The translations under genes and the position numbers were made by a program. Of a stretch of 46,356 nt of DNA, positions 25,939 through 33,872 are shown in pieces. The DNA is from UBA5972 sp964588725 (GTDB taxonomy: Bacteria; Pseudomonadota; Alphaproteobacteria; Rhodobacterales; Rhodobacteraceae), in the NCBI GenBank assembly GCA_964588725.1, contig CAZPQL010000018.1, positions 1-46,356 of the forward strand. Reading direction: 5' to 3'. The notes under the pieces are model-generated. The model saw nothing but the letters and a program-made list of their open reading frames with translations. It did no database searches and was not told the DNA's origin. How positions within the stretch are numbered: position 1 is the first letter of the stretch; each line of letters begins with the position of its first letter.

Positions 25939-26757
25939 ATGAACGACTGTACCATTGACAGTTTGATCGCTGAAATACCGGATGGCGCGACCGTCGCTAT
26001 TCCACCGTCCCGCAGCGGTGCGGCGATGGCGGCGACGCGGGCGCTGATCGCACGCGGGATAAGTGATCTGCATCTGATTGCTGTGCCGACTTCGGGGGTG
26101 CAGGCTGATATGTTGATCGGGGCAGGCTGCGTGGCGGTGATGGAAAGCGCCGGCGTGACTCTGGACGAATATGGTCAGGCCCCTCGCTTTGTGGCGGCGG
26201 TCAAGGCGGGATCGATCAAGCTCAAAGACAGCACCTGTCCGGCGATCATTTCAGCGATACAGGCGGGCGAAAAAGGTATTCCTTTCATGCCTGTGCGCGG
26301 GCTGATCGGTAGTGATATTGTCACCCACAGGGAAGAATATCTGATTATTCAGAATCCGGTAAGCGCACAGAAAGACCCGATTTTGGTGCTGCCGGCGATC
26401 TCGCCCGACTATGCCTTGTTTCATGCACCCTGCGGAGACAGGCACGGCAACGTCTGGATTGGCAAGGCGCGCGAGTTGATGACCATGGCCCATGCTGCCA
26501 GGCACTGTTTGGTCACGGTGGAGAAAATCGTGGACGGTGATCTCATGCAGGATGACTTGCGCGCGCCTGCAACGATTCCGGAGATTTACCTGTCCAAAGT
26601 TGCGGTGGCAAAGCACGGTGCGTGGCCCCTGGAGTTGCCGACCTGTTACAGTGCGGACGGCCCCGCTGTGCAAACCTATGTTCGCGCCGCGCAAACGGCT
26701 GAGGGGTTTACATCGTATATGGCGGGGCAGCACCAGCCACGCACAGCAGCCCAATAG
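25939..26757 (+). CDS. CoA-transferase family I, alpha-type subunit
   Basis: A 272-residue alpha subunit of a glutaconate-CoA-transferase-like enzyme. The glycine/proline-rich start DGATVAIPPSRSGAAMAATRALI, the central IPFMPVRGLIGSDIV and the CGDRHGNVWIGKARELMTMAHAARHCLVTVEKIV stretch are characteristic. ATG 25939 is preceded by AAGGGGGG; the frame is open to 25834, but that part has no family match. The stop abuts the beta subunit ATG. It lies 211 bases after bhcD in the same direction, so it may be co-regulated with bhc genes, but substrate and link are unknown. Confidence 0.82.
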   Translation: MNDCTIDSLIAEIPDGATVAIPPSRSGAAMAATRALIARGISDLHLIAVPTSGVQADMLIGAGCVAVMESAGVTLDEYGQAPRFVAAVKAGSIKLKDSTCPAIISAIQAGEKGIPFMPVRGLIGSDIVTHREEYLIIQNPVSAQKDPILVLPAISPDYALFHAPCGDRHGNVWIGKARELMTMAHAARHCLVTVEKIVDGDLMQDDLRAPATIPEIYLSKVAVAKHGAWPLELPTCYSADGPAVQTYVRAAQTAEGFTSYMAGQHQPRTAAQ

Positions 26758-27522
26758 ATGAAAATTTCAACCAAAGAACAGATGATTTTCGTGATCGCAC
26801 GGCTGTTGCGTGGCATAGATCATGTGGCGGTTGGCGTGTCATCGCCCGTTCCGGGTTCTGCTGCGCTGCTGCACCGGCGGCTGTCGCCGCAAAAAACCCG
26901 TGTGACCGTGCTTAACAGTGCGGGGCTGCACAATCTAAATGACGGCGTCAGCGACTTGTTCGACTGCGCTGCGCAGGGGCGTATCGGCGCGTTTTCTTTG
27001 TCCGGCGGGCAGATCGATGGGCAGGCCAACATAAATCTTGTGGGGATTGGCGATTATCCACGCCAAACCGTGCGCTGGTCGGGGTCATTTGGTTCGGCAT
27101 TCATGTATTTCATGGTGCCCAACGTGATTTTGTTTCGAGAAGAGCACACCCGGCGCACCATGGTCGATACGGTCGATTTTGTCTCGGCCCCGGGGGTGTC
27201 GGAACCCGGCGTGTGGCGGCGCGGCGGACCTGTGGCGCTGGTCACCGGGCTGGCCGCGTTTTCGTTTAGCGCGACCAAGGCGAGATTTCGGCTTGAAAGC
27301 GTGCACAAAGGCCATTCGCTGGAGGAAGTTCGCGACAATACAGGGTTTGCGTTTGATTTTGCCGAAACCGTGCCGGAAACTCCGGCTCCCGATCCCGATC
27401 AACTTGTCCTGCTGCGCAGTGAAATCGCGCAGGAGATCGCCGATCCCTATCCGGATTTCGCGGCGCGTGAGTTTGGGGTGAGAAACCAAATCGCCCCCAC
27501 GAAAGTTCGCGGGGGCGGTTAA
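26758..27522 (+). CDS. CoA-transferase family I, beta-type subunit with atypical active site
   Basis: A 254-residue beta subunit (GctB-like) partner of the preceding gene, whose stop codon it directly follows. Family landmarks are GGQIDGQANINLVGIGDYPRQTVRWSGSFGSAF, FREEHTRRTMVDTVDFVSAPG, and NTGFAFDF near the C-terminus. In glutaconate CoA-transferase the catalytic glutamate sits in VESGL; the matching segment here reads VLNSAGL, with asparagine in that place. If this manual alignment holds, the enzyme may not be a true transferase. IpdAB-type ring-opening hydrolases are superfamily members lacking that residue. The 3' end overlaps a strong hairpin. Confidence 0.78.
   Translation: MKISTKEQMIFVIARLLRGIDHVAVGVSSPVPGSAALLHRRLSPQKTRVTVLNSAGLHNLNDGVSDLFDCAAQGRIGAFSLSGGQIDGQANINLVGIGDYPRQTVRWSGSFGSAFMYFMVPNVILFREEHTRRTMVDTVDFVSAPGVSEPGVWRRGGPVALVTGLAAFSFSATKARFRLESVHKGHSLEEVRDNTGFAFDFAETVPETPAPDPDQLVLLRSEIAQEIADPYPDFAAREFGVRNQIAPTKVRGGG
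27493..27516. terminator. Hairpin between convergent genes
   Basis: GCCCCC (27493-27498) pairs with GGGGGC (27511-27516), with CGAA/TTCG continuing inside the loop past one mismatch. The stem covers the last codons of the CoA-transferase beta gene and sits before the convergent DsrL-like gene end. The T-run is weak (TTAATATTT), so terminator function is plausible but not certain. Confidence 0.5.
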
Positions 27523-27544
27523 TATTTACACAGCGGTCTTGGCG

Positions 27545-29494
27545 TTACATGCCAAGTCCCATTTTTATGTAACCCGAGGGACAGACGTCTTCGCAGATAT
27601 GGCAGCCGATACATTTGGTGTAATCGGTATCCACATAGCGGCCCATGGTAGATTCGGTTTTCTTGACGCGGTAAATCGCGTCCTGAGGGCAATAGATCAC
27701 GCAGTTGTCGCATTCAAAACACATGCCGCACGACATACAGCGGTCGGCTTCTTTGATGGCGTCTTCCGCTGCAGGTCCGTAAAGGCGTTCGTCAAAGTGA
27801 CCAAGCACGTTATCCGGCCCGATGTGGTTTTCGCCGCGCTTGAACCGTTCTTCGTGATTGAAGTGACCCAAAAACAGTTCATCCGCAGGTACGATCTGGC
27901 TGGCGCCTCGATCTTCGTAGTTGTGAATTGCGTAGTCGGCGCTGTCTGTCCCGGTTTCCTGAACGTGATGGTACTCTTCCGGTTCCTGCCCGACTTCCCG
28001 CAGTTTCTCCAGCAGGCTGTAGTGTGCCACGTTGACCTTGGGCAGGCGGTCTTGCTCGGCACCGCGCAGGAAATGGTCAATCGATTGCGCCGCGATGGAC
28101 GCTTGACCCACGGCAGTGGTCAGCAGGTGCGGTTTGACTACGTCACCGGCCAAGAAGATGTTCTCGCGCTCGGGCCAGCGAAAATAACCGTCCGCGTTCA
28201 TCAGGCCTTTGCCGTTGTCCAGCTCTTCGATGCCGGCAAAATCACCGAACTGCCCAATCGCCGCAACGATCAGATCGCATTCGATATCCTGTTCGGAACC
28301 CTCGACGACCTCCATCTTGCCGCTGGTCCAGTCTGCTTCGACGACGCGCAGTGCTTTGGCGCGCCCGTCGTCACCGATGACAACCGCGATAGGTGCCAGT
28401 GAACCACGAATTTCCACGCCTTCGGCTTTGATGTGCTCGACTTCCATTTTTGTGGCGGGCATGCTTTCGACAGGCCGGCGGTAAATCACCGAAACCGCAG
28501 CGCCCTGACGTTTGGCAACCGTGGCCACGTCGTGGGCGGTTTGACCCAGTACCACATATTCGGGGCGGTCTTTATCAGAAACGTTGGTGATATGTCCCAG
28601 ACGCCGCGCCACGGCAGCCACGTCCATCGCCGTATCGCCGCCACCAACAACCAGCACTTTTTCAGCCGAATGCTGCAGGCGACCGTCGTTGAACGCATCC
28701 AGAAACGCAATGCCGCTGATGCAGTTCGCAGCCTTGTCAGCACCGGGCACGGGCAGGGGAGAGCCACCCTGCGCGCCGATACCGACAAACACCGCGTCGA
28801 AGTCTGATTCAAGGTCCGCCAATGTAACGTCAACGCCGATTTTGGTGCCGGTGCGTACTTCGACACCCAGGTCGATTACACGCTGGATTTCGCCGTCAAG
28901 AACGCTGCGCGGAGTCCGGTAACCGGGAATACCATAGCGCATCATGCCGCCCAGCAGGGGCTGGCTTTCAAAAATCGTACAGGCGTGGCCCATCAGCCGC
29001 AACTGATATGCGCAGGACAGGCTGGCGATACCACCGCCGATCAAAGCAACCTTTTTGCCGGTACTTTCACCGGCAGGGGTCAGCGGCAGTTTATGCTCGA
29101 GCGCAAAATCCCCGATAAAATGTTCAACAGAGTTGATGCCAACGTGGTCTTCGACCTCGTTCCGGTTACAGCCGTCTTCGCAGGGTGCTGGGCAAACGCG
29201 ACCCATAATGGCCGGAAACGGATTGGCAGCGGTCGAGCGCTGAAACGCATATTCCGCCCAAGGTGTGTCGGTGACCATGCCTTCGGTTGGCGGTTTTTCG
29301 ATGCCGCGCACGATGTTCAGCCAACCGCGAATATCCTCGCCCGAGGGGCAACTGCCCTGACAAGGCGGCGTGCGGTGAACGTAGACGGGGCATTTATAGG
29401 AATGCTCGCCCTCCATGATTTTTTCGGACAATTCCCAATCGTTGGGCGTTTCGCCTTCTTCAAATCGGCGAAAGTTACGATTTTCTTGATCCAT
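27545..29494 (-). CDS. DsrL/GltD-like iron-sulfur flavoprotein
   Basis: A 649-residue NAD(P)H-linked flavoprotein. The N-terminal iron-sulfur region has Cys35, Cys45, Cys49 and Cys101, Cys105, Cys109 (CPAPCEDGC). The FAD motif ALIGGGIASLSCAYQL is near residue 150, and the NAD(P)H motif VVGGGDTAMDVAAVARRLG follows. The C-terminus has a two-cluster ferredoxin domain with CMSCGMCFECDNCVIYCP (from Cys586) and CIGCHICEDVCPSG (from Cys628). This architecture and length match DsrL, the NADH oxidoreductase of sulfur metabolism, and relatives of glutamate synthase small chain. No dsrAB is present, so the partner is unknown. It is co-directional with mipZ but 161 bases downstream of it. Confidence 0.85.
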   Translation of the reverse strand: MDQENRNFRRFEEGETPNDWELSEKIMEGEHSYKCPVYVHRTPPCQGSCPSGEDIRGWLNIVRGIEKPPTEGMVTDTPWAEYAFQRSTAANPFPAIMGRVCPAPCEDGCNRNEVEDHVGINSVEHFIGDFALEHKLPLTPAGESTGKKVALIGGGIASLSCAYQLRLMGHACTIFESQPLLGGMMRYGIPGYRTPRSVLDGEIQRVIDLGVEVRTGTKIGVDVTLADLESDFDAVFVGIGAQGGSPLPVPGADKAANCISGIAFLDAFNDGRLQHSAEKVLVVGGGDTAMDVAAVARRLGHITNVSDKDRPEYVVLGQTAHDVATVAKRQGAAVSVIYRRPVESMPATKMEVEHIKAEGVEIRGSLAPIAVVIGDDGRAKALRVVEADWTSGKMEVVEGSEQDIECDLIVAAIGQFGDFAGIEELDNGKGLMNADGYFRWPERENIFLAGDVVKPHLLTTAVGQASIAAQSIDHFLRGAEQDRLPKVNVAHYSLLEKLREVGQEPEEYHHVQETGTDSADYAIHNYEDRGASQIVPADELFLGHFNHEERFKRGENHIGPDNVLGHFDERLYGPAAEDAIKEADRCMSCGMCFECDNCVIYCPQDAIYRVKKTESTMGRYVDTDYTKCIGCHICEDVCPSGYIKMGLGM

Positions 29495-29655
29495 TGTGCA
29501 ATCAATCCCTAAATTATCATAACCTGTTGTATTAAAACAGATTAATTTGTATCCCTACCGGTCCGCGAATCGCTTGGCCGACCTCATATTACCAGTCTTG
29601 AATGTATAATATACGTTTGAGGCGAAATTACACTGCGACGTGACGGAGCAGGCAA

Positions 29656-30465
29656 TCAGAATTTGACTTTCACGTTAGGTAATTTCAACGCTTTCATCAA
29701 GTCGCGTACCTCTTGGCGGGCCGCAATGTTTGAAAGGTTCAGACCTGAAATCCCAGCATCACGCATATCCAGCAGCGTCAGGCCGTTGGGAAACATTTCG
29801 CGAAAAATTACCCGTTCAGAAAAACCCGGTGCGACCCTAAATCCGATCCGCTTGGCAAGGTCCTGAAGCGCCCGGCCAACCTTGCGTTTGTTGTGCATGT
29901 TCTGCGTACCCAGACGCGAGCGAATGACAATCCAGTCTATGGGCTGTAATCCGGCCTGAGCCCGTAACTGCCGTGCGCTCCATACCATTTCGGAATAGAC
30001 CGACGGGCCGGTGACTTCACCACTTTCTGAATCCATGTGCGCCAGAAGGTCGAAGTCGACAAAACTGTCGTTGAGCGGCGTGATCAGCGTATCGGCCAGT
30101 GAATGCGCGACCTCAGACAGACGGGTATGCGACCCCGGGCAGTCGATCACCAGAAAATCAGCCTCTGCCTCAAGCGAATCAACGGCCTCGGAAATACGCC
30201 GATCGGTCAGATTTTCGCCCGGCGCCAGTTTGCTTTTGCTGATATTGGGAAGTTTTCCCAGACTTGGCAGCGGTAAATCAATTTCTGTGCGACGGATATA
30301 GTCTGCGCGGTTTTGCAGATAACGCGAAAAACTGCGTTGGCGGGTGTCAAGATCCAGCGCTCCGACCCTGAATCCCAATCGAACCAGCGCGGTGGCCACG
30401 TGCATACATGTGGTAGACTTGCCCGATCCGCCTTTTTCATTTCCAACGACGATAATATGCGACAC
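29656..30465 (-). CDS. mipZ: Division plane positioning ATPase MipZ
   Basis: A 269-residue ParA/MinD-family ATPase. The deviant Walker A motif NEKGGSGKSTTC is at residues 9-20, with ALDLDTRQRSFSRYLQNR and VIDCPGSHTRLSEVAHSLADTLITPLNDSFVDFDLL following. This matches MipZ, which forms a gradient from the ParB-bound origin and inhibits FtsZ in alphaproteobacteria. The C-terminal part with RVIFREMFPNGLTLLD also fits MipZ better than plasmid ParA. It lies downstream of the rpmE terminator as a separate unit, and no parB is nearby. Confidence 0.88.
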   Translation of the reverse strand: MSHIIVVGNEKGGSGKSTTCMHVATALVRLGFRVGALDLDTRQRSFSRYLQNRADYIRRTEIDLPLPSLGKLPNISKSKLAPGENLTDRRISEAVDSLEAEADFLVIDCPGSHTRLSEVAHSLADTLITPLNDSFVDFDLLAHMDSESGEVTGPSVYSEMVWSARQLRAQAGLQPIDWIVIRSRLGTQNMHNKRKVGRALQDLAKRIGFRVAPGFSERVIFREMFPNGLTLLDMRDAGISGLNLSNIAARQEVRDLMKALKLPNVKVKF

Positions 30466-30579
30466 GTCGAAAACCCTTTGCCGTCGAGATTGCGCGCAGC
30501 CTGTTTGCGCGTGGATTGATCTATAGACAACATTTCATAGCGGGGAAAGAATCTTTGTGGTCCTTTTGACGCCCCAAAC

Positions 30580-30609
30580 GAAAAACGCCGCCCATGACAG
30601 GGGCGGCGT
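30580..30609 (-). terminator. Rho-independent terminator after rpmE
   Basis: On the minus strand ACGCCGCCC (30609-30601) pairs with GGGCGGCGT (30593-30585) around a 7-base loop and is followed by TTTTCGTTT. It lies about 28 bases after the rpmE stop and ends the rplS-rpmE transcript. Confidence 0.9.
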
Positions 30610-30637
30610 ATCGATGCTGAATTGGTTGGGGTGTACT

Positions 30638-30859
30638 TTAGAACCCCAGACCTTCGTATTTCTTTTTGAACTTCGACACGCGCCCGCCAGTGTCCAGCAA
30701 GTGCTGATTACCGCCGGTCCACGCCGGGTGGACGGAAGGGTCCACGTCAAGCGTCAGAGTATCTCCGGCTGCACCGTAAGTTGACCGCATTTGCACAACG
30801 GTGCCGTCGGTCATTTTGACGTCGATATTGTGATAGTCGGGGTGGATATCTTTTTTCAT
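30638..30859 (-). CDS. rpmE: 50S ribosomal protein L31
   Basis: A 73-residue L31 protein starting MKKDIHPDYHNIDVKMTDG and ending with GGRVSKFKKKYEGLGF. It has no cysteine at all, so it is the zinc-independent (C-minus) form; the zinc form carries four cysteines. Start at ATG 30859, 22 bases after the rplS stop, with AAAGGGCAC upstream. It is the last gene of this ribosomal string. Confidence 0.95.
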   Translation of the reverse strand: MKKDIHPDYHNIDVKMTDGTVVQMRSTYGAAGDTLTLDVDPSVHPAWTGGNQHLLDTGGRVSKFKKKYEGLGF

Positions 30860-30881
30860 GGTCTGTGCCCTTTGGGATCAA

Positions 30882-31265
30882 TTACGCGGACGCGTCTTTT
30901 TTGGGTCTGTAGTTGGTCTTTTCGGCGATCCGCGCGGATTTTCCACGACGATCGCGCAGGTAATATAGTTTGGCACGGCGCACGCGACCGCGACGGACCA
31001 CGGTGATGCTGTCGATGTTAGTGGAATGCAGCGGGAATACACGTTCCACGCCCTCGCCAAAGGATATTTTGCGCACGGTAAAGGCCGCCGCGATCCCGTC
31101 GCCGCCTTTGCGCGCAATGCAGACGCCTTCGTAATTCTGTACGCGGTGGCGGGTGCCCTCGGTCACTTTGTAGCCAACGCGAATGGTGTCACCGGCTTTG
31201 AAGTCGGGAATGGTTTTTCCCAGCGCACTGACTTGCTCAGCTTCAAGCTGTTCAATTATGTTCAT
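30882..31265 (-). CDS. rplS: 50S ribosomal protein L19
   Basis: A 127-residue L19 protein at the 30S-50S interface of the ribosome. It starts MNIIEQLEAEQ and has the core DTIRVGYKVTEG, QNYEGVCIARKG and RVFPLHSTNIDSITVVRRGRVRRAKLYYLR. ATG 31265 is preceded by AAAAGGAA. It lies after trmD but is separated from it by a 259-base leader, longer than usual inside an operon. Confidence 0.96.
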   Translation of the reverse strand: MNIIEQLEAEQVSALGKTIPDFKAGDTIRVGYKVTEGTRHRVQNYEGVCIARKGGDGIAAAFTVRKISFGEGVERVFPLHSTNIDSITVVRRGRVRRAKLYYLRDRRGKSARIAEKTNYRPKKDASA

Positions 31266-31524
31266 CGTCGTATTCCTTTTGCCCGCCGTTATGCGGCGAA
31301 GTTGTATGTGCCTTAAGAGCTCTTGGTCTCTACCCGGGTCCCTACCAACTTGATAAGCCCGCCAGAGTTAAAGGCGACATTTCTTAGCAGTGCCTGATCG
31401 TCCTATTGATGTCGCGGGTTGGTAAAAAGAGAATTTTCCACGCTTTTGCGACTCAGCCTGATCAGGCACGGGGTCGTTTAGCGCGGGCGCCTTTGCGGCG
31501 CAAGGGGTAGGTTTGGGCGCGCGC
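31266..31524 (-). other. Long leader region of rplS with inverted repeats
   Basis: This 259-base gap between trmD and rplS has no convincing gene. It contains a perfect palindrome GCCTGATCAGGC (31456-31467) and 10-base inverted arms GTGCCTGATC (31390-31399) and GATCAGGCAC (31460-31469). A small hairpin CGCCG-N5-CGGCG lies close to the rplS ribosome binding site (about 31276-31300). It could be a structured leader or contain a separate rplS promoter. Confidence 0.4.
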
Positions 31525-32340
31525 CTAACGCTTCGGTTTCGCGCCGGAATCGAGAAAGCTGCGCCACAGGTCCGGTCGCCGATCCTTTGTCAGCGCCTCT
31601 GATTGTTTTTTGCGCCACGCCTTTACCCTGGCGTGATGTCCCGACAGCAGAACGCTTGGAATTTTGTGGCCCATCCAATCCGCCGGGCGCGTGTATTGCG
31701 GATATTCCAGCAGACCGTTGGAAAAACTTTCCTCGGCAGTCGATAAAGAGTTACCCAATACGCCCGGGATCAGGCGCACTGTGGCGTCGATCAGGGCTTG
31801 TGCCGCAATTTCACCGCCCGAAAGGACATAGTCGCCCATGGACACTTCGCGCACGTCAAATTCATCGAGAACGCGCTGATCAACCCCTTCAAAACGCCCG
31901 CAAATCAGCGTGACTCCACGTTTGGCAGACAAATCGCGCGCCATGGATTGATCAAAGACGGCGCCGCGTGGCGACAAGTAGATGATCGGCTGCTCGGAAC
32001 GGTCAGCAGACTTGCCAGTCAGAGTCGATTGAATGGCTGCACCCAGCACGTCGGCGCGCATAACCATACCCGCACCGCCACCCGCAGGCGTGTCGTCCAC
32101 ATCGCGGTGCCTGCCCATGCCAAATTGACGCAAATCGATGGTTTCAAGCGACCAAACCCCATCGTGCAACGCTTTTCCAGAAAGCGATTGTCCAAGAACA
32201 CCCGGAAAGGCATCGGGGAACAGAGTGATAACTTTGGCTTTCCATGCAGCGGCAATATCAGGGGTTTCGCGTAACAATGCGCGGGGTTTTGCTGAGGCCT
32301 TTATGGATATGCGACCGTGGGATTTGGCAGGCTTAGTCAT
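31525..32340 (-). CDS. trmD: tRNA (guanine-N1)-methyltransferase
   Basis: A 271-residue SPOUT methyltransferase making m1G37 in tRNA. The SAM-binding knot region reads LICGRFEGVDQRVLDEFDVREVSMGDYVLSGGE; the N-terminal substrate segment is DDTPAGGGAGMVMR. ATG 32340 overlaps the rimM 3' end by 8 bases. The longer upstream frame lies inside rimM. The N-terminus has a ~35-residue leader (MTKPAKSHGRISIKASAK) before VITLFPDAFPG, longer than in E. coli TrmD. Part of the conserved rpsP-rimM-trmD-rplS order. Confidence 0.95.
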   Translation of the reverse strand: MTKPAKSHGRISIKASAKPRALLRETPDIAAAWKAKVITLFPDAFPGVLGQSLSGKALHDGVWSLETIDLRQFGMGRHRDVDDTPAGGGAGMVMRADVLGAAIQSTLTGKSADRSEQPIIYLSPRGAVFDQSMARDLSAKRGVTLICGRFEGVDQRVLDEFDVREVSMGDYVLSGGEIAAQALIDATVRLIPGVLGNSLSTAEESFSNGLLEYPQYTRPADWMGHKIPSVLLSGHHARVKAWRKKQSEALTKDRRPDLWRSFLDSGAKPKR

Positions 32341-32845
32341 CGGCAGACTGATCTGGCAGATCAACGATAACGCGGTTGGCGGCGATGTCCACGGTGGGAA
32401 CCGTGGCCCCGGTAAACGACACGAGCTGCGCGCCATTAATATTCGGACCGATTATTTCCAACAGATCACCGCCTCCGTGGTCGTGCACTGCGTTTATCCG
32501 CCCCAGTTTATTACCGCCTGTGTCGAAAACCTCCAGACCGATCAGATCGGCGTGGTAAAATTCGTCGTCCGGCAATTTTGGCAGCGCATCGCGCGGTGCA
32601 TAAAGGCGCACACCTTTTATGTCGTCAGCCTGTTCTTTTGTTTTAATGCCACCAAGGCGCGCCGCAAATCCACCTTTGACCGGTCGGATCAACGTTATCG
32701 TGTACGCCGCGGCTCCGTCTTCGGACGTCAGAGGACCGTAATTCGCAATCGAGCTGGGTTCGGCGCAGAATGATTTGACCCGCGCCTCACCGCGCACGCC
32801 GAAAGATCCGGTCACCGCCCCCACGCAGACAAGGTGATTGCTCAA
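32333..32845 (-). CDS. rimM: 16S rRNA processing protein RimM
   Basis: A 170-residue 30S maturation factor that binds S19. It has the N-terminal barrel VCVGAVTGSFGVRGEARVKSF and the PRC-barrel linker YHADLIGLEVFDTGGNKLGRINAV. The start is TTG 32845, which overlaps the stop of the EVE gene (TTGA) and has GGAGA six bases upstream. No ATG gives the family N-terminus; the longer frame runs inside the EVE gene. It overlaps trmD at its 3' end. Confidence 0.92.
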   Translation of the reverse strand: MSNHLVCVGAVTGSFGVRGEARVKSFCAEPSSIANYGPLTSEDGAAAYTITLIRPVKGGFAARLGGIKTKEQADDIKGVRLYAPRDALPKLPDDEFYHADLIGLEVFDTGGNKLGRINAVHDHGGGDLLEIIGPNINGAQLVSFTGATVPTVDIAANRVIVDLPDQSADD

Positions 32846-33270
32846 AGCGGGTCTCCGGATTTCAGTGCCGTCTCGATAAGGCCGAAATCGGATTCGGTGA
32901 TTTCGAACTGGCCGCGCCGAAAAGCCATGCCCCATTTGGCCGGATTTGTGACAAACCTGAGCGGCCCGAGCAGCGGCCTGACGGGGGCGGGCGTGACGGC
33001 GGCGTAGGCGGCTTTGGCAGCCCAAAGGTCATAGCCGTTCCAGTTGACCTCGATCGGGGTGGCGTCAATGACGGTGCCGAGTGCGACAAACTTCTGAACC
33101 GGATCCCCGTCGCGGTAAGCGGTGCGCGGGGAATAATAGACAAACCGGTCGCCCTCGGACAGCTTTTCTATCGCGGCCCTCTTGCCGTGCGAAAAGGCAC
33201 ATATCCCTGTTTTCACACCGAAATCCACATGCCCGAGGCCCACGACGCCGACCCAGTAACGGAGTGTCAT
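32842..33270 (-). CDS. EVE domain-containing protein (UPF0310-like)
   Basis: A 142-residue EVE-domain protein, related to PUA/YTH folds that can recognise modified bases. The segments YWVGVVGLGHVDFGVKTGICAF, DRFVYYSPRTAYRDGDPVQKFVALGTV and AVTPAPVRPLLGPLRFV are typical. ATG 33270 has GGGAGA seven bases upstream; the frame is open to a TTG at 33288, inside the rpsP terminator T-run. It sits between the rpsP terminator and rimM, splitting an otherwise conserved operon, and overlaps rimM by four bases. Ligand and role are unknown. Confidence 0.85.
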   Translation of the reverse strand: MTLRYWVGVVGLGHVDFGVKTGICAFSHGKRAAIEKLSEGDRFVYYSPRTAYRDGDPVQKFVALGTVIDATPIEVNWNGYDLWAAKAAYAAVTPAPVRPLLGPLRFVTNPAKWGMAFRRGQFEITESDFGLIETALKSGDPL

Positions 33271-33286
33271 TGCATTGTCTCCCGAC

Positions 33287-33316
33287 AAAAAGGGCAGAAT
33301 TGTTTTCTGCCCTTTT
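33287..33316 (-). terminator. Terminator after rpsP
   Basis: AAAAGGGCAGAA (33288-33299) and TTCTGCCCTTTT (33305-33316) form a perfect 12-base stem with a 5-base loop. On the minus strand it is followed by TTTTTG, 34 bases past the rpsP stop. The A-rich flank makes it potentially bidirectional. Read-through must feed EVE-rimM-trmD unless they have their own promoter. Confidence 0.9.
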
Positions 33317-33350
33317 AGTTTAGCTGATTTATCTTCGCTCTACGAGACGG

Positions 33351-33827
33351 TCATTCAGTTTTGGCTTCTTCTTTTGCAGCGGGTGCTTCTGCATCTGGCG
33401 CGCTTTCTGCCGGGGTATCGTCGACCGAGGCTTCTGCGGCTGGCTCTGATTCGACTGGCTTTTCTTCCGGTTCGGGCGAAGAAGCGGCCTCGGCGGCTTT
33501 GGCGGCTTTTTCTTCTGCGCGGTCGCGGGCTTTCTTGTGCGGTTCGCCTTTTTTGGGGTTGGCGCGCTGCTTTTTCTCGATAACACCAGCGGATTCCAAC
33601 ATGCGCGACACGCGGTCGGTGACCTGTGCGCCGTGGCTCATCCAGTGCTGGATGCGTTCAACGTTCATTTTGACACGGTCTTCTGAATCCTTTGGCAGCA
33701 AAGGATTATATGTTCCCAGTTTTTCAATATAACGCCCGTCGCGGGGCATGCGGCTGTCGGCAGCAACGATACGATAAAACGGGCGTTTCTTTGAACCGCC
33801 ACGGGCGAGTCTGATTTTCATAGCCAT
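33351..33827 (-). CDS. rpsP: 30S ribosomal protein S16 with long acidic tail
   Basis: A 158-residue S16 protein. Residues 1-85 are the conserved core (MAMKIRLARGGSKKRPFYRIVAADSRMPRDGRYIEKLGTYNPL...). Residues from about 95 to 158 are a low-complexity Ala/Glu/Pro tail, beyond the ~82-residue E. coli protein; such extensions occur in alphaproteobacteria. ATG 33827 is used; ATG 33821 is equally close. It is the first gene of the rpsP-rimM-trmD-rplS order. Confidence 0.96.
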   Translation of the reverse strand: MAMKIRLARGGSKKRPFYRIVAADSRMPRDGRYIEKLGTYNPLLPKDSEDRVKMNVERIQHWMSHGAQVTDRVSRMLESAGVIEKKQRANPKKGEPHKKARDRAEEKAAKAAEAASSPEPEEKPVESEPAAEASVDDTPAESAPDAEAPAAKEEAKTE

Positions 33828-33872
33828 GATAGATTTTCCTTTTTGCTAGCTATTTGACGGGCATCTGCCCAG

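Noticed and set aside
25728..26073. Small minus-strand frames after bhcD
   Set aside because: No ribosome binding site or known domain; they overlap the start of the CoA-transferase alpha gene.
27539..28402. 287-codon plus-strand frame opposite the DsrL-like gene
   Set aside because: Antisense to conserved iron-sulfur and FAD motifs; no recognisable domain.
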